Shown: positions 44,966-54,686, counted from the first letter of the stretch. The stretch: DNA of 64,000 nt from JABSQH01 sp965230015 (GCA_965230015.1 CBDDKF010000015.1:1-64000), one strand, 5' to 3'. Made by a program: numbers and translations. Notes: generated by a model from the letters alone, not told the origin.

Positions 44966-46336
44966 TTGATCAACTGCGACGACCTCGGGTACGGCGACCT
45001 CGGTTGTTACGGCTCGACCCGTAACCGGACGCCCACCCTCGACCGACTCGCGGCCGACGGCGTGCGCTTCGATTCGTTCTACACCGCCTCGCCGGTGTGT
45101 TCGCCGGCACGTGCCGCGCTGCTCACCGGTTGCTACCCGCCACGCATCGGGTTCGGCTCGTTCCACGGCATACCGGTGCTGTTCCCCGGCATGGATGTCG
45201 GTCTTCCACCCAGCGAGATCAGCCTGGCGCGAGTGCTGTCCGACGCGGGCTACGCCACCCAGGCAATCGGCAAGTGGCACTGCGGCGATCAGCCGGACTT
45301 CTTGCCGACCAACCACGGCTTCGACCGCTACTTCGGACTGCCCTACAGCAACGACATGGGCCGCCAGGCCGGCGCACCGGACTTCATGCCCGAGATGCCA
45401 CCACTGCCGCTGATCGTCGACGGCGAGGTCGTCGAGCAACAGCCCGATCAGGCGTCGCTCACCGAGCGATACGTCGCACATGCGCTCGAGTTCATGCGCT
45501 CGACGGATCGGCCGTTCTTCTTGTACTTGGCGCACATGTACGTGCACCTGCCGATCTACGTACAGGAACGGTTCGCCGAGGCCTCGCAGAACGGCGCCTA
45601 TGGGGCGGCGGTCGAATCGATCGATTGGGCCACATCGGTGATCCTCAACGAACTCGACGCGCAGGGCATCGCCGACGACACGATCGTGATCTTCACCAGC
45701 GACAACGGGTCGTTGGGCAACAACCCGCCTCCGTGGGGTTCGAGCGAGCCGTTGGGCGGCAGCAACGACCCGTTGCGCGGCGCCAAGGGTTCCACCTGGG
45801 AGGGCGGCCAGCGAGTCCCCGGCATCGTCCGGTGGCCGGCACGAGTCGCGGCCGGCCGAACCTCCAACGAGATCGTCACGGCGATGGACCTCTTCCCCAC
45901 GCTCGCCGCACTGTGCGGTGCACAGGTGCCCGCCGATCGCGTGATCGACGGTCGCGACATCAGCGCCCTGTGGTTCGATGATGCCCCGTCGCCGCACGAC
46001 GCGTTCTTCTACTACCGGATGAACGACCTCGAGGCCGTCCGGTCGGGCCGTTGGAAGCTGCATTTCTCGAAGAAGGGCAACGAGCAACGTGCGCTGTTCG
46101 ACCTCGACGCCGACATCGGTGAGTCGAACGACGTCATCGACCACCACCCAGAGGTCGTCGCCGCGCTCGAGGCACTCGCCGAGCGCGCTCGGGCGACCCT
46201 CGGCGACGAACGACTCGGACGCGCTGGCAGCGAGATCCGTCCGATCGGGCGGGTCGACAATGCGGTGCCGCTCACCGTGTACGACCCGGACCATCCGTAC
46301 GTGATGGCCGAGTACGACATCGCCGATCGCGGCTGA
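44966..46336 (+). CDS. Type I sulfatase (formylglycine dependent)
   Basis: 456 residues from TTG 44966. The frame extends to a likelier N-terminus (IADQLDPRQPNVVLINCDDLG) whose first codon would be ATC at 44927; no ATG, GTG or TTG lies between the in-frame TGA at 44891 and 44966. Metal ligands in NCDDLGYGD, the formylglycine site CSPAR (Cys45 from TTG), KWH and DNGS are all present. Cleaves a sulfate ester. No signal peptide, so cytosolic or the start is wrong. No sulfatase-maturing enzyme is in the window. Confidence 0.9.
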   Translation: MINCDDLGYGDLGCYGSTRNRTPTLDRLAADGVRFDSFYTASPVCSPARAALLTGCYPPRIGFGSFHGIPVLFPGMDVGLPPSEISLARVLSDAGYATQAIGKWHCGDQPDFLPTNHGFDRYFGLPYSNDMGRQAGAPDFMPEMPPLPLIVDGEVVEQQPDQASLTERYVAHALEFMRSTDRPFFLYLAHMYVHLPIYVQERFAEASQNGAYGAAVESIDWATSVILNELDAQGIADDTIVIFTSDNGSLGNNPPPWGSSEPLGGSNDPLRGAKGSTWEGGQRVPGIVRWPARVAAGRTSNEIVTAMDLFPTLAALCGAQVPADRVIDGRDISALWFDDAPSPHDAFFYYRMNDLEAVRSGRWKLHFSKKGNEQRALFDLDADIGESNDVIDHHPEVVAALEALAERARATLGDERLGRAGSEIRPIGRVDNAVPLTVYDPDHPYVMAEYDIADRG

Positions 46337-46359
46337 CGCCGCACGACCTCACCGCTGCC

Positions 46360-47082
46360 ATGACGACGCCGACGTCACCAGACCCACGTCAGATCACGCG
46401 GCTGGACCCGGCCGCGTTCGAGTTTCTCGCCGAGCTCGAGGCCAACAACACCAGGGAGTGGTTCACGCCGAGGGCCGACGAGTTCGCCTCGCTGCTCGTC
46501 GACCCACTCGCTGACACGCTGCGCGCCGCGTCGCAACGGCTCTCATCGGGCCCGTGGCCGGTGACCGGTGATCGCTCCACGATCTTCCGCCAACTGCGCG
46601 ACCAGCGCTACGCGAAGGAGGTCCCGTACGCCACATCGGTCCGGGCGCTGCTCACCTCGTCGGGAACGAAACCGACCCGCGAGGGCTGCGTCCACGTCGA
46701 GATCAACACGACTGGAGGGTTCGTCGGCGTCGGATTCCATCGGCCACCGGCCGCGTTCCTGGCGCCGATACGCACTCAGATCGTGGACTCGTTCGACCAA
46801 TGGTCGGCGATCCGCCGCGACCTCGACGACGCCGGCCATCGACTCACCGACGATCGACTGACGCGCATGCCACGAGGATTCGAACAACTTGCAGATCACG
46901 CCGCCGCCGACGACGTTCGACTCCGTTCGATCGAGTACTCGGTGATGCTCAGCCCCGACGACTGGACGAGCGGGCGGGCAGCCGACGCGATCGTCGCTGC
47001 CGTGCAGCCGGGCATGGCCCTGCTGCGGTTCGGAAACCTCGCCGCGGGCATCGCCCACCCCGATGACGCGATGACGCGATGA
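46360..47082 (+). CDS. DUF2461 family protein
   Basis: 240 residues. Family motifs: FLAELEANNTREWFT at the start, FRQLRDQRYAKEVPYAT and CVHVEINTTGGFVGVGF. This family (TIGR02453) has no assigned biochemical role. Starts 24 bases after the sulfatase stop and may be cotranscribed. Confidence 0.9.
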   Translation: MTTPTSPDPRQITRLDPAAFEFLAELEANNTREWFTPRADEFASLLVDPLADTLRAASQRLSSGPWPVTGDRSTIFRQLRDQRYAKEVPYATSVRALLTSSGTKPTREGCVHVEINTTGGFVGVGFHRPPAAFLAPIRTQIVDSFDQWSAIRRDLDDAGHRLTDDRLTRMPRGFEQLADHAAADDVRLRSIEYSVMLSPDDWTSGRAADAIVAAVQPGMALLRFGNLAAGIAHPDDAMTR

Positions 47083-47131
47083 CCGAGTTCACGGTTGGAC
47101 GGGCGCCCTCGGCCACACGGACGATGGCGGC

Positions 47132-48055
47132 ATGACCACGGGCACCCGAACGCTGCAGGCGCCCGGTGTCAACGTGCCCGACACGCTGCAACCAATCGGG
47201 ATCTACGCGGCCGATCCCACCCACCGCTGGGCGGGGAACTCATTCGCCAAGGCGGTGATCACCCCCGACGGCGCGGGCACGATGCGCGTGACGTGGCACG
47301 GCAACGGCGACATCGACGCCGAAGCCTGGGGTCCAGGGACGGATTGGCTGCTCGAGCGTGCGCCGCGCTGGGTCGGACTCACCGACGCGCTCGACGGGTT
47401 CGACCCGACACTGCACCGCAAGGTCGACCGATGGTGGAAGGAACACGGCGACTTTCGGATCACGGCCGTGGGCGTCGTGTGGCAGGAACTCGCGTTGGTG
47501 TTGCTCGGGCAACGGGTGACCACCCAAGAGGCGGTGAAGAGCTGGCGTCGGATGTGCTCGGCCCTCGCCGAGCCGGCGCCAGGTCCGTGCGAGTTGTGGA
47601 TGCCGCCAAGCCCCGACGCCGTGCAGTCGATCACCTATCGAGAGCTCCACCAGATGAATGTCGACCGTCGACGAGCCGACGCATTGCTGCTCGCTGCCAA
47701 GCGCAGCGCACGCCTCGAGGAGGCCGCGACGATGTCGACTGCCGATGCATACACCCGGCTCACCGCGTTGCCCGGCTTCGGCGCGTGGACGGCGACATCG
47801 ACGCTGATCGCCTCACACGGCGATCCCGACGTGATCATGCTCGGCGACTACGGCATGCCGACCAAGGTGAACTACGCCTTCACGGGCGATGCGACACGTC
47901 TGCCACCGGAGGACGGTGGCGACGAGGTGATGTGCGCCCATCTCGAGCCATGGCGCGGACATCGCCAGCGCATCGTCCGCCTGCTCTTCGCCGCCGGGGT
48001 GAACCCGCCGCGGCGGGCCCCACGGGCGTTCAATCCCGACATCCGGCGGATGTAG
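47132..48055 (+). CDS. DNA-3-methyladenine glycosylase-like HhH-GPD protein
   Basis: 307 residues. The AlkA-like second half has helix-hairpin-helix LPGFGAWTATSTLIASHG then DPDVIMLGDYGMP, where the Asp of GDYG is the probable catalytic residue. ALVLLGQRVTTQEAVKSWRRM is the usual preceding helix. It would remove alkylated bases from DNA. It lies 50 bases after the DUF2461 gene. Confidence 0.88.
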   Translation: MTTGTRTLQAPGVNVPDTLQPIGIYAADPTHRWAGNSFAKAVITPDGAGTMRVTWHGNGDIDAEAWGPGTDWLLERAPRWVGLTDALDGFDPTLHRKVDRWWKEHGDFRITAVGVVWQELALVLLGQRVTTQEAVKSWRRMCSALAEPAPGPCELWMPPSPDAVQSITYRELHQMNVDRRRADALLLAAKRSARLEEAATMSTADAYTRLTALPGFGAWTATSTLIASHGDPDVIMLGDYGMPTKVNYAFTGDATRLPPEDGGDEVMCAHLEPWRGHRQRIVRLLFAAGVNPPRRAPRAFNPDIRRM

Positions 48056-48101
48056 TCGCGCCGAGGCCACTCCGACGGCGCGCGAACGACATCATGACGA
48101 C

Positions 48102-49745
48102 ATGACCGCCGACGGCCACGAGCACGACGCTGCGACGCATCACGAGATCATCGTGCTCGGCGCAGGGGTGTCGGGGATCTACCAGATCAAGCGGCTGATC
48201 GACCTGGACATCGACGCCATCGTGCTCGAAGCCGACGACGACCTCGGGGGCACCTGGTACCGCAACCGGTATCCCGGCTGCCGGTTCGACTCCGAGAGCT
48301 ACTCCTACGGCTACTCGTTCTCGAAGGAACTCCTCGACACCTGGCATTGGAAGGAGCGGTTCTCGTCGCAACCCGAGAACCTCCGCTACCTCAACTTCGT
48401 CGCCGACATGTTCGACCTCCGGCGACACATGCGGTTCAACGCCCGGGTCGAGTCGATGCGCTGGAACGAAGACGAACGGCAGTGGCGTCTCACCCTGACG
48501 AGTGGCGAGGCGTAGACCGCGCGGTTCGTGATCACCGGCATCGGGGTGTTGTCGACGCCGACGCTTCCCGACTACCCCGGCCTCGACGACTTCGAGGGCG
48601 ATGCGTTTCACACCTACTACTGGCCGAAGGAACCGGTGGCCCTCGATGGTCGCCGGGTCGGAGTGATCGGCACCGGCGCAACCGGTATCCAAGTGATCGC
48701 TGAGATCGCCGACAAAGTGGACGAGTTGTTCGTGTTCCAGCGGCGGCCGAACTGGGCAACACCGCTGAACAACTCGGCGATCTCCGCAAAGGAGATGGAC
48801 GACATCAGGGCGCGCTACGACGACATCTTCGCCGCGTGCGCGTCGACGTTCGAGGGATTCGTCCATCAGCACGAGCCGCGGCGGTTCCACGAAGCGACGG
48901 CCGAAGAACGCCGAGCCCACTGGGACGAGCTGTATGCCTCGCCGGGATTCGCCATCATGGCGGCGAACTTCCCCGACATCTTCTTCGACGAAGACGCCAA
49001 CAGGGAGATGTCGAACTACGTCGCCGACCGGATCCGCGAGCGGGTACACGACCCCGAGATCGCGGAGCAACTGATCCCCACGGACCACGGCTTCGCCATG
49101 CAACGCCTCCCACTGGAGACCAACTACTACGAGGCGTACAACCGGCCCAACGTGCACCTCGTGAATCTCGCCGAAACGCCGATCGAGCGCGTGAGCGGGC
49201 GCGGCATCGTCACTGCCAACGCCGAGTACGAGCTCGATCTCATCGTGATGGCGACCGGATTCGATGCGATCACCGGCGCGTGGGATCGGATGGACATCAC
49301 CGGCGTCGATGGACGTTCGTTGGCCGATGCCTGGAGCGACGGCCCGCGCACCTACTACGGGCTCATGACCCACGGGTTCCCCAACCTGCTGATGGTCGCC
49401 GGGCCGCAGAGCGTGTCGGGGTCGACCAACTTTCCCCGCGCGATCGAAGGCGGCGTCGACTGGATCACCGACTTCGTCAGCGACGTGCGCGAGCGCGGCA
49501 TCACCCGCTTCGAGGCGACCACAGCCGCCGAGCAGGAATGGGTCGACGAGGTCGTCGCTCGACAGGATCGCTTGCTGATCCGCCGGAGCCAAGGCTGGTA
49601 CACGGGCTACAACCGCAACGTCGCCGGGCACGGCCAGGGTACGGCGCGTTACATGGCGTACTGGGGCGGTGCGCCCCGGTATCACGCGATGATCAACGAC
49701 CTCGCTGCCAACGGGTACCCGGGGGTGGACGTCGATCCGCGCTGA
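48102..49745 (+). pseudogene. Baeyer-Villiger-type flavin monooxygenase, one in-frame amber stop
   Basis: The frame is continuous over 548 codons except for TAG at 48513-48515, after the 137th codon. Before it: FAD fold GAGVSGIYQIKRL and DLGGTWYRNRYPGCR. After it: TARFVITGIGVLSTPTLPDYPG, the Baeyer-Villiger fingerprint FEGDAFHTYYWP, NADPH fold GTGATGIQ and a normal C-terminus. The two halves are exactly in register with no loss, so it is either a fresh nonsense mutation, a single-base consensus error or stop readthrough. A later in-frame start would drop the FAD site. Likely substrate: ketones (cyclohexanone monooxygenase-like). Confidence 0.85.
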
Positions 49746-49775
49746 CGACCGATTGCGCTGGCTGGTCGATACCGG

Positions 49776-51338
49776 TCAGGGCTCGCTGAACCCGGAGTAG
49801 CGCACGCCGCTCAGCTTGGCCATCCGATCGTCCCACGTCGCCAAGTCGCCCTTGTGGAACTTGCCGAGATGGTCGTGGCCACACGCCCGGGCCATCACGC
49901 TCATCAGGGCCACCGACGCCTCGAAGAAGTTGGCCAGTCGCTGGCTTGCGACCTCGACGTCGAGTCGGGCGCGCAGCTCGGGCTTCTGCGTGGCGACGCC
50001 GGTGGGGCAGTTGTTCGAGTTGCACATGCGCGCCCCCACACAACCGATCGCCTGCATCGCCGAGTTCGACACGGCAACTCCATCTGCGCCGAGGGCCAGC
50101 GCTTTGGCGAAGTCGATCGGCACGCGCAGGCCACCCGTCACGATCAGCGTGACCCGTCCGCTCGCCCCACGCTCGTCGAGGCAACGACGGGCCCGCGCCA
50201 ACGCCGGGATCGTCGGAACACTGATGTGGTCGCGAAAGATCTCCGGCGCCGCGCCGGTACCGCCGCCGCGCCCATCGAGAATGATGTAGTCCATGCCCGC
50301 GTCAAGCGCGAACCCGATGTCGGCTTCGACGTGGTTCGCGCTGAGCTTCATCCCGACGGGGATGCCACCGCTGACCTCACGCACGCGGTCGCCAAACCGG
50401 CGGAAGTCATCCGCGGTATCGAGATCGGCGAAGCGCGACGGAGAGATCGCCGGCTGTCCTTCCGGGATGCCGCGCACCTCGGCGATCTTGCCGATGTTCT
50501 TCGATCCGGGCAGATGTCCTCCGGTGCCGGTCTTGGCCCCCTGGCCACCCTTGAAGTGGAAGGCTTGCACGAGCGGCAACACCGCTTCGTCGTAGCCGAA
50601 TCGCGCGCTCGCCAGCTCGTACAGGTACCGACTGTTGGCCTGCTGTTCTTCGGGCAGCATGCCGCCCTCGCCCGAACAGATTCCGGTGCCGGCGAGTTCA
50701 GCGCCAGTCGCCAACGACACCTTGGCTTCCTCCGACAGCGCGCCGAAGCTCATGTCGGACACGAACAGCGGGATGTCGAGTCGCAGCGGCCGGTCGGCCT
50801 CGGGCCCGATCACCAGCTCGGTACCCACCGGGTGATCGTCGAGCAACGGCTTGGTGGCCATCTGGGCCGTCATCATCTGCAGGTCGTCCCAATGGGGCAG
50901 GTCCTTGCGCGGCACGCCCATCGAGGTCATCGGGCCGTGATGGCCAAGGGTCGACAAGCCTTCGCGCGCCAACCGATGGACGAACTCGACCGTCGGTTCT
51001 TCGGCGGTCGCCCGCGGCTCAGGAGCGCCGCCTGCACCAACCTGCACCGCCGTCACGACCGGAGCGGCGCCTCCGCCGTCGGTACCGACGAGCGCGTCGT
51101 CGAACTGCGCATGGGTGCCATCGCAGAAGGGCCGATTGCCGGTCCGCTTACATGCGCACAAGAACGCCTCGCCGTTGTCGTCGGCGACAAAAGGCACCGG
51201 GGTGAACTCGGTCCCGACGTGCGAACCGTCGCAGAACGGCTGGTTCTGCGAACGCCCGCACGCACACCACAAGTACTCGTCGCCCGCAACGAGATCTACC
51301 GCCTTCGGGTGGTTGGCGGCGATGATCGGATCGGCCAT
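49776..51338 (-). CDS. Double CDGSH iron-sulfur domain fused to a glutamate-synthase (FMN) domain
   Basis: 520 residues. Two N-terminal CDGSH clusters: Cys25, Cys27, Cys36, His40 and Cys61, Cys63, Cys72, His76. An Ala/Gly linker leads to a GltB-type FMN barrel (about 125-515): HHGPMTSMGVPRKDL, SDMSFGALSEEAKV, ILDGRGGGTGAAP and ALGADGV. The three Cys of the 3Fe-4S loop are in CVGARMCNSNNCPTGVATQ. There is no glutaminase domain, so ammonia or ferredoxin-linked chemistry is likelier than normal GltB activity. Divergent from the TetR at 51432. Confidence 0.88.
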   Translation of the reverse strand: MADPIIAANHPKAVDLVAGDEYLWCACGRSQNQPFCDGSHVGTEFTPVPFVADDNGEAFLCACKRTGNRPFCDGTHAQFDDALVGTDGGGAAPVVTAVQVGAGGAPEPRATAEEPTVEFVHRLAREGLSTLGHHGPMTSMGVPRKDLPHWDDLQMMTAQMATKPLLDDHPVGTELVIGPEADRPLRLDIPLFVSDMSFGALSEEAKVSLATGAELAGTGICSGEGGMLPEEQQANSRYLYELASARFGYDEAVLPLVQAFHFKGGQGAKTGTGGHLPGSKNIGKIAEVRGIPEGQPAISPSRFADLDTADDFRRFGDRVREVSGGIPVGMKLSANHVEADIGFALDAGMDYIILDGRGGGTGAAPEIFRDHISVPTIPALARARRCLDERGASGRVTLIVTGGLRVPIDFAKALALGADGVAVSNSAMQAIGCVGARMCNSNNCPTGVATQKPELRARLDVEVASQRLANFFEASVALMSVMARACGHDHLGKFHKGDLATWDDRMAKLSGVRYSGFSEP

Positions 51339-51394
51339 GGCGTTCCCCTTCCCATGCAGTTCCGCTACACAGAGTTGTTTAAGCTACAAGTTGT

Positions 51395-51410
51395 TGTCGA
51401 AAGCGACAAG
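51395..51410. promoter_or_regulatory. Candidate TetR operator upstream of the CDGSH fusion
   Basis: TTGTCG-aaag-CGACAA is a perfect 6-bp inverted repeat. It sits between two divergent genes, 57 bases from one start and 22 from the other, in a stretch richer in A and T than its surroundings. Confidence 0.45.
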
Positions 51411-51431
51411 GCAAAGCAACAAGGTGCTGAC

Positions 51432-52040
51432 GTGAGCGTTCAACCGGCGACCGAGATGGAGCGCGTCAACCCGCGGACCCGTCGGGTCCGTGCAGCAATC
51501 CTCGACGGCGCAACGGCGCTCCTACGGGATCACGGGCCGGAGCACGTCACCGTGGCGTTGGTCGCCGAGCGCGCCGACGTGGCCCGCACCACGATCTACC
51601 GCCATTGGCCAGACCAGCGCAGCCTGCTGTTGGCGGCGATCGACCAGCTGACCGTGCCGCATCATCACATCGAGACGACCGGTCGTCTCGATGACGACGT
51701 GCGATCCGCGTTGGCTCAGCTGCGGACGCGGATGGTCAAGCGATCGGTGCGATCGATGTTCGCCGCCTTTGCGACGCACGCCGCACACGACACCACCTTC
51801 AGCGATGGTCAGCGACGCTTTGCGCTCCAGCTCGGTGCGCCCACCTACGAGGTCCTCCGTGACGCCCAGGAGCGGGGCGACATCGGCCCCGACGTCGACT
51901 GCGAAGTCGAAGCGAACGTGCTCGCGGGAGCGGTGATCCACCACTACGTCACACTGCACGACGACGTCAGCGATGAGTTCCTCGACCTCGTCGTCGACCG
52001 TTGGCTGGCACGTCAGCCGCGGACCTCCCACTCGAAGTAG
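51432..52040 (+). CDS. TetR family regulator
   Basis: 202 residues from GTG 51432 (an ATG at 51456 is also possible). Helix-turn-helix VTVALVAERADVARTTIYRHW (about 41-61). C-terminal TetR_C-like domain with AVIHHYVTLHDDVSDEFLDLV. It is divergent from the CDGSH-glutamate-synthase gene and probably controls it. Its 3' end overlaps the convergent gene by 28 bases, so both cannot be fully transcribed without antisense overlap. Confidence 0.88.
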   Translation: MSVQPATEMERVNPRTRRVRAAILDGATALLRDHGPEHVTVALVAERADVARTTIYRHWPDQRSLLLAAIDQLTVPHHHIETTGRLDDDVRSALAQLRTRMVKRSVRSMFAAFATHAAHDTTFSDGQRRFALQLGAPTYEVLRDAQERGDIGPDVDCEVEANVLAGAVIHHYVTLHDDVSDEFLDLVVDRWLARQPRTSHSK

Positions 52041-53053
52041 GGATCGCCGACGTCGAGCCGCCGCTGCACGACGAGTTGCACGTCCTCCATCATCGCCAGG
52101 CCTTCCCACAACGCGTTCCAACTCTCGAAGACCACCGAGTGGACCGTCGCCGGGTCGAACAAGCGCCACTCACGTACGCGCACCCGGTGGACGTCGCCAT
52201 CGCTGTCGAGTTCGCAGTCGGGTCCGTGTCCGCCGAGCAGGCGGGCGAACCGTGCGGCGAAGGGTGTGTCCTCCGGCGCGGATGCCGTATCCGTCGTCAA
52301 CGTGGCCATCACCGCTTGGTGGTACTGCATGCCGATCTGATGCCCGACCACGGTGGCCACGCTGCGGGTGTCGGCGGGGCCGAGCACTTCGGTCATCGCC
52401 GGCAGGATCGTGTGGATGTAGTTCATCGAGTAGTTGCGCTCGACCTTGGCGAGCCGTACCGGATCCCAGCTCGGCACCGGGAGCGGCTGAGCGGGGCCGG
52501 GCGGTTGTTCGCCGGGACGAAACCGGACGCGGTCATCCGGGGCGAGCGGCTCGGGTTCTTCGATGTAGTACCCGACGAGACCCGGTTGGCCGTCGGTGGT
52601 TTGTGAGGTCGCGACGAATCCGAGACGGTCGTTGCCGAGCGATACGCCGTTGTGCCCGTGCCATCCGCGCAACATCGCCCGGCTGAGTTCGGTGGGGATG
52701 CCGCACACCGCCGTGCCGTCGAAGATCCATCGAGGCGGGAGGTAGCGCACCCACGACTTCGTGTCCGACTCGGGGATCCACTCCACGCGCACACCGCCGA
52801 GCGCGTTCGACAACACGTGGTACTTGGCGCACGCCACCGCGTCGGGTTCGTCGGTCAGGCCGAGCTTCTCCAAACCGGGCAAGAACGCCCCGAGATGCTG
52901 GTTGCGGAACACACGAAACATCACGTCAGCGGCCGGGGCGGTTCCCAGGCGAGTGACCATCCCGAGCAACAGTCCGGTGAGTTGCCGGTGGTACAGCTCC
53001 GCCAAGGCAGCCCAGCCGGCCGGGTCGTCGACGGCACGTGGTGATTCGCTCAT
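52013..53053 (-). CDS. Unknown 346-residue protein beside the enoyl-CoA hydratase
   Basis: Start ATG 53053. No signal peptide or membrane segment. Long N-terminal helices (WAALAELYHRQLTGLLLGMV) and a middle part with AVACAKYHVLSNALGGVRVEWIPE and YLPPRWIFDG that reminds me of L-2-amino-thiazoline-4-carboxylate hydrolase-like proteins, but I am not sure. The C-terminal part repeats helices. It shares a divergent, palindrome-rich promoter with the enoyl-CoA hydratase at 53135, which suggests one pathway. Confidence 0.75.
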   Translation of the reverse strand: MSESPRAVDDPAGWAALAELYHRQLTGLLLGMVTRLGTAPAADVMFRVFRNQHLGAFLPGLEKLGLTDEPDAVACAKYHVLSNALGGVRVEWIPESDTKSWVRYLPPRWIFDGTAVCGIPTELSRAMLRGWHGHNGVSLGNDRLGFVATSQTTDGQPGLVGYYIEEPEPLAPDDRVRFRPGEQPPGPAQPLPVPSWDPVRLAKVERNYSMNYIHTILPAMTEVLGPADTRSVATVVGHQIGMQYHQAVMATLTTDTASAPEDTPFAARFARLLGGHGPDCELDSDGDVHRVRVREWRLFDPATVHSVVFESWNALWEGLAMMEDVQLVVQRRLDVGDPYFEWEVRG

Positions 53054-53076
53054 CACCGCATCTTGACAGGATTCCG

Positions 53077-53132
53077 TTGAAAAGTGAATCTCTTTCACAT
53101 AAATTAATGAAAGCACTTCACTTTTGGAGGAA
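53077..53132. promoter_or_regulatory. AT-rich divergent promoter with nested inverted repeats
   Basis: Outer arms AAAAGTGAA/TTCACTTTT (53080-53088 and 53117-53125) enclose inner arms CTTTCA/TGAAAG (53092-53097 and 53108-53113). For the rightward gene a -35 TTGAAA (53077-53082) and -10 TAAATT (53100-53105) are 17 bases apart, and GGAGGAA (53126-53132) is the ribosome site. The arms cover both boxes, so a bound repressor would block it. Confidence 0.7.
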
Positions 53133-53134
53133 CC

Positions 53135-54028
53135 ATGGAGTTCGAGACCGTGCTGTACACCGTCGACGCCCCGATCGCCACGATCACGCTGAACCGTCCG
53201 GAGGAACTCAACACGATCGTCCCGCCGATGCCCGACGAGTTCGAGGAGGCAGTGCGCCGCGCCACGGTCGACGACGACGTCAAAGTGATCGTCGTGCGCG
53301 GCGCCGGCAGGGCGTTCTGCGGCGGCTACAACTTCGGCGGCGGGTTCAACCACTGGGGCGAGCGGATCAGCACCGACGGGAAGTGGGATCCGGGCAAGGA
53401 CTTCGCGTGGAGTACCGACCGACTGACCGCGCCGACCCAGAAGTTCATGTCCATCTGGCATTCGCACAAGCCGGTCATCGTGCAGATCCACGGGTGGTGT
53501 GTCGGCGGGGCGAGCGACACGGCGTTGTGCGGCGACCTCGTGATCGCCGCCGACGACGCCCGCATCGGCACGCCGTACTCGCGGATGTGGGGCGCCTACC
53601 TGAGCGGGATGTGGCTCTATCGGTTGGGCCTCACCAAGGCCAAGGAGTACGCCCTCACCGGCAAGCCGCTGTCTGGAGTGGAGGCGGCCGACATCGGACT
53701 GATCAACGAGTCGGTTTCCTTCGACCAGTTGGAGGCGACCGTGCACGAACGAGCGATGCAGCTGGCATCGATCCCGTCGTCGCAGTTGGCGGCGATGAAG
53801 CTCGTCGTCAATCACGCGTACGAGAACATGGGAGTGTCGAGCACACAGGTGCTCGGTCCGATCCTCGACGGTCTGATGCGCAACACGCCCGACGCCATCG
53901 ACTTCATCGAGCGCGCGCAGTCCGAAGGGGTGCGCGCCGTGATCACCGACCGCGACGGCCTGTTCGGCGACTACAGCCAGGCGCCTGCCGACGAGCAACC
54001 GGATCCGTCACACGTGATCACCCCATGA
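53135..54028 (+). CDS. Enoyl-CoA hydratase/isomerase
   Basis: 297 residues. Crotonase fold: APIATITLNRPEELNTI, oxyanion-hole segments GAGRAFCGGYNFG and GWCVGGASDTALCGDL, then IGTPYSRM. The usual catalytic Glu pair is not obvious: a Gly-Ala-Ser stretch stands in the second loop where hydratases have Glu, so isomerase or hydrolase action is possible. Strong promoter and ribosome site upstream. Followed by a TetR gene 28 bases later. Confidence 0.9.
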   Translation: MEFETVLYTVDAPIATITLNRPEELNTIVPPMPDEFEEAVRRATVDDDVKVIVVRGAGRAFCGGYNFGGGFNHWGERISTDGKWDPGKDFAWSTDRLTAPTQKFMSIWHSHKPVIVQIHGWCVGGASDTALCGDLVIAADDARIGTPYSRMWGAYLSGMWLYRLGLTKAKEYALTGKPLSGVEAADIGLINESVSFDQLEATVHERAMQLASIPSSQLAAMKLVVNHAYENMGVSSTQVLGPILDGLMRNTPDAIDFIERAQSEGVRAVITDRDGLFGDYSQAPADEQPDPSHVITP

Positions 54029-54056
54029 GCAGCGTGTGTCGCGGCATGATGGCCCG

Positions 54057-54659
54057 ATGACGGCCGCACCCAGCGACCATCTCACCGAGAAGGGTCGGCG
54101 AACTCGCGATCGCCTCCTCGAGGTCGCCGGCCTCGAACTCCGCGATCACGGCGTCGTCGAGGTCACCTCGGTCGCCGAACGAGCGAGCGTCAGCGTGGGG
54201 CTGCTCTATCGCTACTTCGCCAACAAGGACGGGCTGGTCACGGCGCTGATCGACGAGTTCTACGACCAGTACGAGGCCGTGGTCTTCTCCGAAGCGCCGC
54301 CGGCCGACGTGCATTGGACCGAGTTCGAGCGGGCGCGCATCGCCCGCGAGGTCGACTTCGTGTTCGACCATCCACTCGGCCGAGCGATCATCGGTGGACC
54401 ACCCGCCGAGCCTGCGGCCGCGCTCGCCGACGGGCGCCGCCTCGGCCGGCACATCGAAATGGCGGCCCGCAACATCGCCCACGGCGTGCGTCGCGGCGAG
54501 ATCGAGGTGTCGGTCGACCCCCGCTTGGCGGGAGCTGCGATCATCGGCGGGCTGCGATCGTGTTTGGCGATGGCCCTCGCCGCGGGCAACGACATCAATC
54601 GGGCCGACGTCGTCGACGCAGTCGAGCAGAGCTCGGCGGGCCTGATCACGCCGCTGTAG
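54057..54659 (+). CDS. TetR family regulator after the enoyl-CoA hydratase
   Basis: 200 residues from ATG 54057 (an upstream GTG at 54036 is possible). Helix-turn-helix VTSVAERASVSVGLLYRYFANK (about 37-58). It lies 28 bases after the enoyl-CoA hydratase and is probably cotranscribed, so it is the best candidate to bind the nested palindromes at 53080-53125, with an acyl-CoA as possible ligand. Confidence 0.9.
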   Translation: MTAAPSDHLTEKGRRTRDRLLEVAGLELRDHGVVEVTSVAERASVSVGLLYRYFANKDGLVTALIDEFYDQYEAVVFSEAPPADVHWTEFERARIAREVDFVFDHPLGRAIIGGPPAEPAAALADGRRLGRHIEMAARNIAHGVRRGEIEVSVDPRLAGAAIIGGLRSCLAMALAAGNDINRADVVDAVEQSSAGLITPL

Positions 54660-54686
54660 CAGCGGCGCGCGTGCGACGATTGCGCC

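Noticed and set aside
48513..48515. General reassignment of TAG to an amino acid
   Set aside because: Many genes in the window end with TAG at the expected position, so TAG is a normal stop here.
49854..51431. Long frame upstream of the 51432 TetR
   Set aside because: Shadow of the CDGSH-glutamate-synthase gene on the other strand.
53054..53998. Upstream extension of the 52013 gene
   Set aside because: Antisense to the enoyl-CoA hydratase, and it would run through the promoter region.
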